NCBI GenBank assembly: GCA_030642405.1
Contig: DAOWNV010000021.1
Span: forward strand, 1-17,397
DNA length: 17,397 bases
DNA from: Desulfosarcina sp.
Lineage (GTDB): Bacteria; Desulfobacterota; Desulfobacteria; Desulfobacterales; Desulfosarcinaceae
Direction of reading: 5' to 3'
Both the position numbers and the translations under genes were made by a program. The notes below the pieces were generated by a model that saw only the letters and a list, made by a program, of their open reading frames with translations, did no database searches and was not told where the DNA came from. Of the stretch, positions 1 to 8,062 are shown piece by piece (positions within the stretch are counted from its first letter, which is position 1; every line of letters starts with the position of its first letter).

Positions 1-1130
1 CCTTTTCCCACCACCACGGCCCTTTCAATGGCATTTTCCAATTCTCGGATATTTCCCGGCCAGTCATAGAGCATCATTTCATCCATGGCTTCCCTTGTAA
101 TCTGCCGAATCGGCTTATTGGTTTCCTGGGTATAACGACGTAAAAAATGATCGCAAAGCAAGGGAATATCTTCCTTGCGATGGCTTAGCTGCGGCATAGT
201 AAAGGCAATGACGTTTATGCGGTAAAACAGATCCTCTCGGAAAGCGCCTTCGGCAATGGCCTTTTGAAGATTCCGATTAGTTGCGGCAATGACTCTGAAA
301 TCCGCTTCAAGAGGTTTTGTTCCCCCCACTCTATAGAACACCCGGTCCTCCAGCACACGCAAAAGATCGATCTGCATTCGCATCCCGATTTCTCCGATCT
401 CATCCAGAAACAACGTGCCTCCGTTAGCCAGTTCAAGACGTCCTTTTTTTGTTTCACGGGCGTCGGTGAAAGCGCCTTTCTGATGTCCGAACAATTCGCT
501 TTCCATCAATTGCTCGGGAATGGCACCGCAATTGACCGCTACAAAAGGTCCTTGACAACGGTTACTGCAAGTATGAATCGCTTTGGCGGCCAATCCTTTG
601 CCGGTTCCGGTTTCACCGGTAATCAGAACCGTTGAATCCGTTGGTGCCACATCGTTAATTAAATCGAATACCTCCTGCATCGCCTGAGATTGCCCAATCA
701 TGCTTTCAAATCGGGAACGTGCCTTCACCTCTTCACGAAGATAAAGATTCTCCTTTTCCTGTGCCTGCCGTGCGATGATTTTTTCGATCAGGATACCAAT
801 CTCTTCCGGGTCGAAGGGCTTCAACAGGTATTCCGTTGCCCCATGTTTCATGGCATCAATGGCCGTGGAGATGGAACCGTAGGCCGTAATCATCACGACG
901 GCCGCGTCCTGATCATCGTCTTTTACCGCTTTAAGCAAATCAAGCCCGCTCATTCCTTCCATCTTGATATCCACCAGCAGGAGATCGAAACGGGCTGCAG
1001 CAAGTTTCTCCAGGGCCTCTTCTCCGCTGCCCGCCATCTCCACATGATGCCCGTCACGTTCCAGCCATGCAGCCAAAGACTCTCGAATGATCAATTCGTC
1101 GTCTACAACCATGATTCGGGTCTTGCTCAT
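1..1130 (-). CDS. Sigma-54-dependent response regulator, NtrC family (3' end outside window)
   Basis: This is the output half of a two-component system: a phosphorylatable receiver joined to an AAA+ activator of sigma-54 RNA polymerase. The reading frame stays open from the ATG at 1128-1130 to the left edge, about 376 residues. The receiver (about 1-120) has the acidic pair D10/D11, phospho-acceptor D54, T82 and K104 followed by P105. The AAA+ domain shows Walker A GETGTGKG at 172-179, and further on FLDEIGEIG (Walker B) and the FREDLFYRI and WPGNIRELE signatures. The sigma-54 contact loop reads GAFTDA (219-224) instead of the classical GAFTGA; this variant occurs in relatives. The C-terminal DNA-binding helix-turn-helix must lie beyond the edge. 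A clear GGAGG ribosome site (complement of 1133-1139) fixes the start. The gene follows the kinase on the same strand after a 40-base gap, so the two are surely an operon. The regulon is unknown; the divergent hdr/flx cluster is a plausible target. Confidence 0.95.
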   Translation of the reverse strand, partial: MSKTRIMVVDDELIIRESLAAWLERDGHHVEMAGSGEEALEKLAAARFDLLLVDIKMEGMSGLDLLKAVKDDDQDAAVVMITAYGSISTAIDAMKHGATEYLLKPFDPEEIGILIEKIIARQAQEKENLYLREEVKARSRFESMIGQSQAMQEVFDLINDVAPTDSTVLITGETGTGKGLAAKAIHTCSNRCQGPFVAVNCGAIPEQLMESELFGHQKGAFTDARETKKGRLELANGGTLFLDEIGEIGMRMQIDLLRVLEDRVFYRVGGTKPLEADFRVIAATNRNLQKAIAEGAFREDLFYRINVIAFTMPQLSHRKEDIPLLCDHFLRRYTQETNKPIRQITREAMDEMMLYDWPGNIRELENAIERAVVVGK

Positions 1131-1170
1131 CACCCCTCCAGACGTTTCCTTTTTTTACCGATTTTTAGGC

Positions 1171-2748
1171 TCAATTATTCTCATTAGCAACAACATCCGG
1201 TTCTTCACCTTGCTGTTTCGGCGTCAGCGGCAACCGTATGGTAAATGTGGCACCTTCACCGGGAAGGGACTCTACCGAGATGTTCCCTTTATGTGCCTTG
1301 ATAATCCCATAAACAACACTTAGTCCGAGTCCGACACCCTTACCTTTTTTCTTGGTCGTATAAAACGGGTCGAACAATTTGCTCATTTCCTCCGATGAAA
1401 TCCCAACTCCGATATCAGCAAATAAGATGTACACGTAACCTTTTTGACCGGTACACCAAGTCTCCACAGACAGAGTTCCCCCACCCTTGCTCTCCATGGC
1501 TTCGGCTGCATTGGACACCATATTCATGAAAACCTGCTGAAGCTGATCAGCTGAGCCGTCCACATGCGGCAGTGCGGGATCAAGGTTTTTTTTGACCTGA
1601 ATATGATGGATTTTTAACAGATTGTCGTTCAGCAAAAGGGTTTTTTCAATCAACCGATTGATATCATGCGTGCCCAATTCCATCTGGGATTGTCGGGAAA
1701 AGGTCAATAGGTTGGAAATAATCCGGCTGATCCGCCGGGTCTCAGTTTCCATCAGTGTCAGGTAGCGATCGAAGGATTCACGTCCTTTATCATCCTCTTG
1801 TTCTTCATTTACAATCCGTTTGATGAGCAGAATAAAATTTAAAATGCCGGTAATCGGGTTGTTGATCTCATGAACGACCGAAGCTGCCAGCTTGCCCAAA
1901 GAGGCCATTTTATCCTTGTGAAGCAGTTTTGCGTGGATCTCCTGCAACTCACGGGTACGCTCTTTAACCATCAGTTCCAAACGCCTCCGGCTCTCCTCTT
2001 CCCGCAATTTTCGTTCGGTGAAATCGTGGCTGATCTCAAGAAACCTCGAAATCTTACCGCTTTTTTCCCAAAGCGGATAAATTGCGACCTCCATATAATG
2101 GGTTTTCCCAAAGGGATCGGTACGGGTGCGAATCGTATTGGATGCTTCCCGGTTTCGGATAACGGAATTGAGCGGGCAACCGCTCTCGCTGCCGAAGCAG
2201 GACTGATTGGTCTGGTGGTAGACTTCAAAACATTTCTTCCCCACCACCTCCCACCTGTTATATCCCATCTGCCGTAAAAAGGCTTCGTTGGCATCCACGA
2301 TGATCTGATCAGGGGTAATTACCAGGATCAAATCCTGGATGCCGTTGAAAACAGTCCTCAATTCCTGGGTTCTCTGCTTAAGGATGGATTCCCGTGATTT
2401 GGACGCTTTCCAGAACAGATCGAAGCCCTGATACGCGAGAACTCTCAGGCATTCCGGCTTGGTTTTCAGTATCTGTTGCAACAATCCAGGATCGGGGTCG
2501 AGAAGAATGAAAAGATTGATATCGTACTCGTCATCGTAAAGCTGCTGATAATCGGATACGACATCCAGTCCCTGTCTCCGTGCCAAGGCCGCGCCAGGCG
2601 CCAAATCGTCCGGTTCGGCGACTGCCACGATTTTCGAGTTGACATGGTCTTGTAAAAAATCGACTGTTGTTTGCTGCAAAACGTCTCGACAATACGTTCC
2701 TCCGCTAATCAACGCAATATTCACTACCGAAGTGTCTTTATCACTCAT
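1171..2748 (-). CDS. Sensor histidine kinase with Rossmann-like N-terminal domain and PAS domain
   Basis: This 525-residue protein has no evident membrane segment, so it is probably a cytoplasmic sensor kinase. Residues about 8-115 do not look like a usual sensor domain. They follow the Gfo/Idh-type Rossmann pattern: a beta strand and a short glycine loop (ALISGG, 12-17), then IVAVAEPD (40-47) with an acidic residue at the end of the second strand, then DYQQLYDDEYDINLFILLDP. Residues about 125-247 form a PAS domain with a cysteine group (C173, C184, C191 in GCPL). A short coiled linker leads to the dimerisation and phospho-acceptor helix with H293 in VHEINNP. The ATPase domain has N413 (N box), D445-G447-G449 (G1 box) and GKGVGLGLSVV (G2 box). 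It lies upstream of the response regulator in one operon and diverges from the hdr/flx cluster. What it senses is not known; NAD(H) or another dinucleotide is an inference from the N-terminal fold. Only a weak ribosome site is visible. Confidence 0.93.
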   Translation of the reverse strand: MSDKDTSVVNIALISGGTYCRDVLQQTTVDFLQDHVNSKIVAVAEPDDLAPGAALARRQGLDVVSDYQQLYDDEYDINLFILLDPDPGLLQQILKTKPECLRVLAYQGFDLFWKASKSRESILKQRTQELRTVFNGIQDLILVITPDQIIVDANEAFLRQMGYNRWEVVGKKCFEVYHQTNQSCFGSESGCPLNSVIRNREASNTIRTRTDPFGKTHYMEVAIYPLWEKSGKISRFLEISHDFTERKLREEESRRRLELMVKERTRELQEIHAKLLHKDKMASLGKLAASVVHEINNPITGILNFILLIKRIVNEEQEDDKGRESFDRYLTLMETETRRISRIISNLLTFSRQSQMELGTHDINRLIEKTLLLNDNLLKIHHIQVKKNLDPALPHVDGSADQLQQVFMNMVSNAAEAMESKGGGTLSVETWCTGQKGYVYILFADIGVGISSEEMSKLFDPFYTTKKKGKGVGLGLSVVYGIIKAHKGNISVESLPGEGATFTIRLPLTPKQQGEEPDVVANENN

Positions 2749-3111
2749 CAGTCACATATCCTGTTGACGGTTGGAGGGGAAAAGTGAGCATGTCTTTATC
2801 TAAGGTAACATATAACACAGATACAGGTTTTCTTACACGTCAATTGCTTGTAATAAGTTAACATGGTGCGATAGAGCTCGTCATTAAAAAAACTCTTTTC
2901 ATTTGATTTCGTGATATTTTTTGGGTGTTTTCTAAAAAGCACTATCGATTCGAGAAAAAATCCAAATGCGAATTTTATTGACAAAATGATAATGTCCGGT
3001 TAGGTAAGCCTTTCGTTTAAATCGCACATAACCTCTTAATTTTTACTCAAATTACTAATTTGTTCAGATGTTTTACATCATTCGCATCAAGCGAGATCAG
3101 GAGAATGAACA
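2749..3111. promoter_or_regulatory. Divergent intergenic region between the kinase and hdrA
   Basis: These 363 bases hold no convincing gene and are clearly richer in A and T than the flanking genes, as expected of a two-way control region. On the plus strand a perfect TTGACA lies at 2978-2983, but the bases at the matching -10 place (TAGGTA, 3001-3006) fit poorly, so the promoter is only tentative. A short inverted repeat, GATGT-TTT-ACATC (3067-3079), sits just upstream of the hdrA ribosome site AGGAG (3099-3103) and could be an operator. I found no convincing sigma-54 -24/-12 element here on reading both strands, although the regulator next door is of the sigma-54 type. Confidence 0.4.
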
Positions 3112-6100
3112 ATGACGAAAGATGCAATTGGTTCCGTTTTGGTTGTCGGCGGTGGTATTTCCGGAATGCAGGCTGCGTTGGACCTGGCCGATTCGGGATA
3201 CCTTGTCCATGTAGTTGAAAAATCCTCTGCTATTGGCGGTGTGATGAGTGAGCTGGACAAAACGTTTCCCACCAATGATTGTGCCATGTGAATCATCTCC
3301 CCGAAACTGGTCGAGTTCGGCCGGCATCTGAATATCAATCTGATTACATGTGCGGAAGTTAAAGAAATCCTGGGCACCGAAGGCAATTTCAAGGTTACCA
3401 TAGATAAAGGGCCGCGGTATATCGATCCTTTCAAATGCACCTCCTGCGGCGATTGTGCAGAAGCTTGTCCAGTGGTGTTGCCTGATGAATACAATCAGAA
3501 AATGAATGACCGCAAAGCCATCTACAAGCTCTACGCTCAGGCCATTCCCGGTGCATTCGCCATCCAGAAAGTCGACAAAGCACCCTGCCGTCTGGCCTGT
3601 CCGGCCGGCCTGAACGTTCAGGGCTACGTGCAGATGGTGGGCCAGGGCAAATACAAAGAAGCCCTGCAGATTATTATGGAAGACCTTCCTCTTCCCGGTG
3701 TTCTGGGAAGAATCTGCCCCCACGGTTGTGAAGATGCCTGCCGCCGCTGTGAAGTGGACCAACCGGTGGCCATCCGGGATTTGAAACGCCTGGCCGCGGA
3801 TCAGTTCGATCCACGGGAGATCGAAATCCCCAAAATAGACCCGAGAGATGAACGGATTGCCATCATCGGTTCGGGTCCAGCTGGGCTTTCTGCAGCTTAC
3901 CAACTGGCCCGCAAGGGAATTTTGTCTACTATTTTTGAGGCCTTGCCCAAAGCCGGCGGAATGCTTCGTGTTGGTATTCCCGATCATCGGCTCCCTCCTG
4001 AAATCTTGGACAATGAGATCGAAATCATCACCAACATGGGTGTCGAGTTGAAGACCAATACACCGTTGAGTGACGATCTGACCATAGATAACCTTTTCGA
4101 CCAGGGGTTCAAAGCGGTTTATCTGGCCCTGGGTGCCCACAAAGGGATCACCTTGGGCGTTCCCGGGGAACAGGCCGAAGGCGTTCGTCAGGGCGTCGAT
4201 TTTTTGCGGGAAGTCAACCTTTCCGGAAGCGCACCGGTCGGCAAACATGTGGCCATTATCGGCGGTGGTAACGTAGCCATCGACGTAGCCCGTTCCGCCG
4301 TTCGACTGGGCGCGGAAAGCGTACAGATAATATACCGTCGTACCCGCACTGAAATGCCGGCTTGGGAAGAGGAAATTCAAGCAGCAGAAACCGAAAATGT
4401 ATCTCTGACTTATCTGGCAGCCCCCCAGGAAGTTCTGGTAACAGACGGTAAGGTAACCGGACTTCGCTGTATCCGAATGGAATTGGGCGAACCGGATTCC
4501 TCTGGACGTCGCCGCCCCGTACCTGTACCGGGCAGCGAATACGATTTTGCTATCGATCAGCTGATTCCCGCCATCGGGCAACGCCCGGATCTTTCCTCCA
4601 TTGATGAGGTGGACGGACTGGAGTTTACGCGCTGGAGCACCACGGAAGTAGATCCCATCACCTATGCCACCGGTCGGGAAGGCGTATTTGCCGGTGGAGA
4701 CCTGCAGACCGGCCCATGGGTCGCCATCGGCGCTATTGCAGCCGGTAAGGAGGCGGCTGAATCCATCGTCCGTTACCTGGACGGTGTCGATATGACAGCC
4801 GGACGAGAACCCATCGTACGGGAGGAACCGGTATATCGTCCTGTCCCCAAAGATGAACCGATTGCTGCACGGGCTAAAGTGCAGGAGCTTTCTCCTGAAG
4901 CGCGGAAAGGCAATTTCAACGAAGTTGAATTGGGCTTTTCCGAAAAAGACGGTCAGGCTGAGGCACACCGCTGCCTGAACTGTGGATACTGTTGTGAATG
5001 CTATCAATGCGTGGAAGTTTGCGGCGCAGGAGCGGTCACGCTGGAAACGCATCTGGAACAGCGCGAACTGTTGGACATCAATGTGGGGTCTGTGATTTTG
5101 GCCCCGGGCTTTACCCCCTACGATCCGTCCAAGCTGGATTTCTACGGCTATGGCAAAAATCCCAACGTTATTACCTCCATGCAGTTCGAGCGGATGCTCT
5201 CCGCCTCCGGTCCCACCGAAGGCCATGTGGCCCGCCCCTCGGATCACAAAGATCCTAAAAAGATCGCCTGGTTCCAATGTGTGGGATCCCGTGATCAAAA
5301 CCGCTGTGACAACAAATACTGTTCGTCGGTCTGCTGTATGTACGCCATCAAAGAGGCTGTTATAGCCAAAGAACATGCCGGCGACGATCTGGACTGCGCG
5401 GTCTTTTTCATGGACATGCGAACTTACGGAAAGGACTTCGAACGATACTACGAAGGGGCAAAGGCCCAGGGTATCCGCTTTTTGCGGTCCAAGGTGCACA
5501 CCATCGACACCGTACCGGGCAGCGATGATCTGTCCATCCGCTATGTGGTCGAAAGCGGTGAGTTGAAAACGGAAGTTTTCGACATGGTTGTCCTCTCCGT
5601 TGGACTGGAAACCTCACCGGAAGTGGTTGCCATGGCAAAATCGCTGGATGTGGATCTCACACCGGCCAATTTCTGCGATACCTCAACCTTTGCACCAGTG
5701 GACACAAGCCGTGCAGGCGTTTACGTCTGCGGCGCCTTTCAGGGTCCCAAGGATATTCCCACTGCGGTTGTGGACGCCAGTGCTTCGGCGGCAGCAGCCG
5801 GTGAGTTGCTCTGCGAGGCAAGGAATACGCAAACCCGTACGGCCGAGGTGATTCCTGAAGTCAGTGTTACCGGCGACCGTCCCCGTGTCGGTGTCTTTGT
5901 CTGCAACTGCGGCATCAATATTAGTGGCGTCGTGGATGTACCCGCCGTGCGTGACTATGCGGCGACCCTGCCATACGTGGAGTACGTGACCGACAACATG
6001 TACACCTGCTCCCAGGATACCCAGGACAATATGACCCAAATCATCAAGGAAAAACAGCTCAACCGAGTTGTCGTGGCGGCCTGTACGCCCAAAACTCACG

Positions 6101-7551
6101 AGCCTCTTTTTCAGGAGACCCTGACCAATGCCGGCCTGAATAAATACCTGTTCGAAATGGTCAATATCCGAAACCAGGACTCCTGGGTCCACAAAAACAA
6201 CCCCGACATCGCCACTCAGAAGGCTAAAGATCTGGTGAGAATGTCCGTCAACAAGGTGGCTTTGAAACAACCGCTGGTCGAAAGCGAACTGAATGTCGAC
6301 CAAACCACCCTGGTAATAGGCGGCGGTATCGCCGGTATGACGGCAGCCCTGAGCCTATCCCGCCAGGGGTATGAAACCCATCTGGTGGAACGTAGCGGAC
6401 AACTGGGTGGAATGGCAACCAGCCTGTATCGAACCTGGAAAGGAGAAGACATCCAGTCGGGTCTGACCCAGCTGATTGCTCAGGTAAGTGCCGAAAAAGG
6501 CCTTTCCGTACACTTGAATGCGGAGCTGGATAGCGTGGAAGGGTTTGTTGGGAATTTCAAAACCATCTTTGCCGCCGACAACAAGAAAGTAGAGATCGAA
6601 CATGGGGTCACCGTAATAGCCACCGGGGCCGGCGAACTGACACCCAACGAATACCTTTATGGGGAAGATGATCGTGTTCTGACCAGCCTGGATCTGGACC
6701 GCAAAATGCTGGCGGACGACGCCGTTTTTGGCAAGTTGAACACAGCCGTGTTCATTCAGTGTGTGGGCTCCCGTGAACCCCAGCGTCCCTATTGTTCAAG
6801 GGTCTGCTGTACACATTCCATTGAAAGCGCCCTTGCCATCAAGGAACGAAACCAGGATGCCGATGTATATATACTCTACCGTGATATTCGTACCTACGGC
6901 GAACGGGAAACCCTGTATCAGAAAGCCCGCGAAGCCGGTGTCATCTTTATTCGGTATGATGTGGAAAACAAACCACAGGTTGTGAAAGACGGCGATCGAT
7001 TGGCGGTTCGTGTTACCGATCATGTGTTGGGCCTGCCTATGGAAATCACCACGGATCTTTTGACACTGGCATCCGCCATCGTACCATACGCCGATCAGCA
7101 GCTTTCCCAGTTCTTCAAGATTCCGCTCAATGACGATGGCTTTTTCGTGGAAAAACATGCCAAATTGGGTCCCTCCGAATTTGCTACCGACGGTGTTTTT
7201 CTTTGCGGTATGGCCCATTACCCTAAATCTATTGATGAATCCATTTCCCAAGGCAAGGCGGCGGCGGCAAGGGCAGTCACCCTGCTGGCCCAGGAGAACA
7301 TATTTACAAGTGGGGAAATCGCTACGGTGGACCCGCAAATGTGTTCCAGCTGCGGGGTATGCGTCTCCATCTGCCCCTACTCGGCACCTGGTTTCATTCC
7401 CGAAGATGCACGCATGTTTGCCGGAAAAGCTACGATCAACGCGGCGTTGTGCAAAGGTTGCGGACTCTGTGTAGCCTCGTGCCGATCCGGCGCCATCCAC
7501 CTCAACGGATTCGACAACAACCAGATTTTTGCAATGCTCGACGTGATTTAA
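3112..7551 (+). CDS. hdrA: HdrA-like selenoprotein: two HdrA modules with an internal GltD-like NAD(P)H domain
   Basis: This is a 1479-residue cytoplasmic iron-sulfur flavoprotein of the heterodisulfide reductase A family, the flavin-bifurcating subunit of Hdr complexes. The in-frame TGA at 3289-3291 (residue 60) reads as selenocysteine in NDCAM-U-IISPKL, where homologues have Cys; the frame continues intact on both sides. Order: FAD loop GGGISG (13-18), U60, a ferredoxin-like cluster (C109, C112, C115, C119) and the HdrA signature RKAIY. Then comes a GltD-like insert (about 155-610) with cysteines 159-213, a first dinucleotide loop GSGPAG (253-258), a second GGGNVA (384-389) and AGGD (527-530). 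The first HdrA module resumes with CLNCGYC (621 on), CVGSRDQ (723) and YCSSVCC (736-742). A second HdrA module begins near 924 with VFVCNCG, has GGGIAG (1070-1075) and YCSRVCC (1227-1233), and ends in two 4Fe-4S motifs (C1411-C1421, C1447-C1457). It lacks the Cys/Sec pair and inserted ferredoxin of module one. The start has AGGAG eight bases upstream. It heads the cluster. Confidence 0.93.
3301..3324 (+). promoter_or_regulatory. Candidate bacterial SECIS element for the UGA of hdrA
   Basis: Two alternative hairpins lie directly downstream of the UGA at 3289-3291. The stronger pairs CUGGUCG (3307-3313) with CGGCCGG (3318-3324) around an AGUU loop, counting two G-U pairs, and spans bases 16-33 after the UGA. 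The other pairs CCGAA (3301-3305) with UUCGG (3316-3320) around a ten-base loop. Bacterial SECIS elements lie within the coding region at about this distance and bind SelB. This is inferred from position and pairing; no energy was calculated. Confidence 0.6.
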
Positions 7552-7560
7552 TATAAACCG

Positions 7561-7605
7561 GGTCGGCGGTGGTATGGACGGTGGCGTCCCTGTGCCGTAT
7601 CGACC
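7561..7605 (+). other. Structured hdrA-flxD spacer, possible RNA stability or processing hairpin
   Basis: The 78-base gap between hdrA and flxD can fold on itself. An outer stem pairs GGTCG (7561-7565) with CGACC (7601-7605), and an inner perfect stem pairs GGACG (7576-7580) with CGTCC (7585-7589) around GTGG. No run of T follows, so it is not an ordinary terminator. It may stabilise or separate transcript ends and so set different amounts of the two proteins. The flxD ribosome site AAAGGAG (7616-7622) lies outside the fold. Confidence 0.35.
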
Positions 7606-7629
7606 GGGCCTGAACAAAGGAGTGAATAA

Positions 7630-8061
7630 ATGTCTGAATGGGAACCGAAAATTGTAGCCTTTCTGTGCAATTGGTGCAGTTATGGCGCAGCGGATCTCGC
7701 CGGGGTCAGTCGGATGCAGTACCCCCCCAACATCAGGGTCATCCGCATCCCCTGTACCGGTCGTATGAGCCCGAAGTTTGCTTTAGCTGCGCTGCGCAAC
7801 GGTGCCGACGGCGTATGGGTTTCCGGGTGACATCCCGGCGACTGCCATTACCTGGAAGGTAATTACCACGCCCGAAGAAAAATTGCACTGTTTACCAATC
7901 TTATGGAAATGATGGGTATCGAACGCGACCGTCTGCACATGTCGTGGGTGTCTTCAGCCGAAGCCACCAAATTTATCGACGTCGTGACACAGGTTACCGA
8001 AGCGGTCCGTGCTTTGGGTCCAAACACCCGTTTTGTCAAACAACAGGCGAAGGTAGCTTAA
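7630..8061 (+). CDS. mvhD: MvhD/FlxD-type [2Fe-2S] electron-transfer selenoprotein
   Basis: This small protein of 143 residues matches the usual length of MvhD/FlxD, which carries electrons from a hydrogenase or Flx module to HdrA. The frame contains one TGA at 7828-7830 (residue 67), read as selenocysteine: the text VSG-U-HPGDCHY fits the family motif GCHPGDCHY, and downstream sequence stays in family register to the TAA at 8059-8061. Other likely cluster ligands are C13 and C16 in [10 protein letters not shown]42 in PCTGR, and C72. Without readthrough only 66 residues would be made and the second half of the domain would be lost. The ribosome site AAAGGAG lies seven bases before the ATG. 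The next gene starts one base after the stop, so the two are likely translationally coupled. A selenocysteine version of this subunit is also known from methanogens (VhuD). Confidence 0.93.
7847..7863 (+). promoter_or_regulatory. Candidate bacterial SECIS element for the UGA of mvhD/flxD
   Basis: A perfect hairpin, AUUACC (7847-7852) with GGUAAU (7858-7863) around the loop UGGAA, lies 17-33 bases after the UGA at 7828-7830. The distance is almost the same as that of the hairpin behind the hdrA UGA, although the stems differ in sequence. Position and perfect pairing within a coding region support a SelB-binding element; binding itself is inferred. Confidence 0.65.
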
Positions 8062-8062
8062 T

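Noticed and set aside
514..529. Sigma-54-like TGGCAC followed by TTGAC
   Set aside because: It lies inside the response-regulator gene, the -12 part lacks GC, and no gene start follows at a suitable distance.
2800..2860. Minus-strand promoter for the kinase with TTGACG
   Set aside because: No -10 box lies at 16-18 bases from it; the nearest candidates need spacers of about 14 or 20 bases.
3289..3291. Nonsense mutation making hdrA a pseudogene
   Set aside because: The TGA falls on a conserved Cys position, the frame is intact on both sides, a hairpin follows at SECIS distance, and a second gene of the cluster shows the same pattern.
3097..5499. An 800-codon open frame on the minus strand opposite hdrA, and others such as 6796-7617 and 5683-6303
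   Set aside because: They lie opposite a gene with clear family motifs along its full length, have no recognisable domains or ribosome sites, and follow from the codon bias of the plus-strand gene.
7828..7830. Premature stop or sequencing error in mvhD/flxD
   Set aside because: The codon stands at a conserved Cys of the family motif and the family sequence continues in frame to a normal end.
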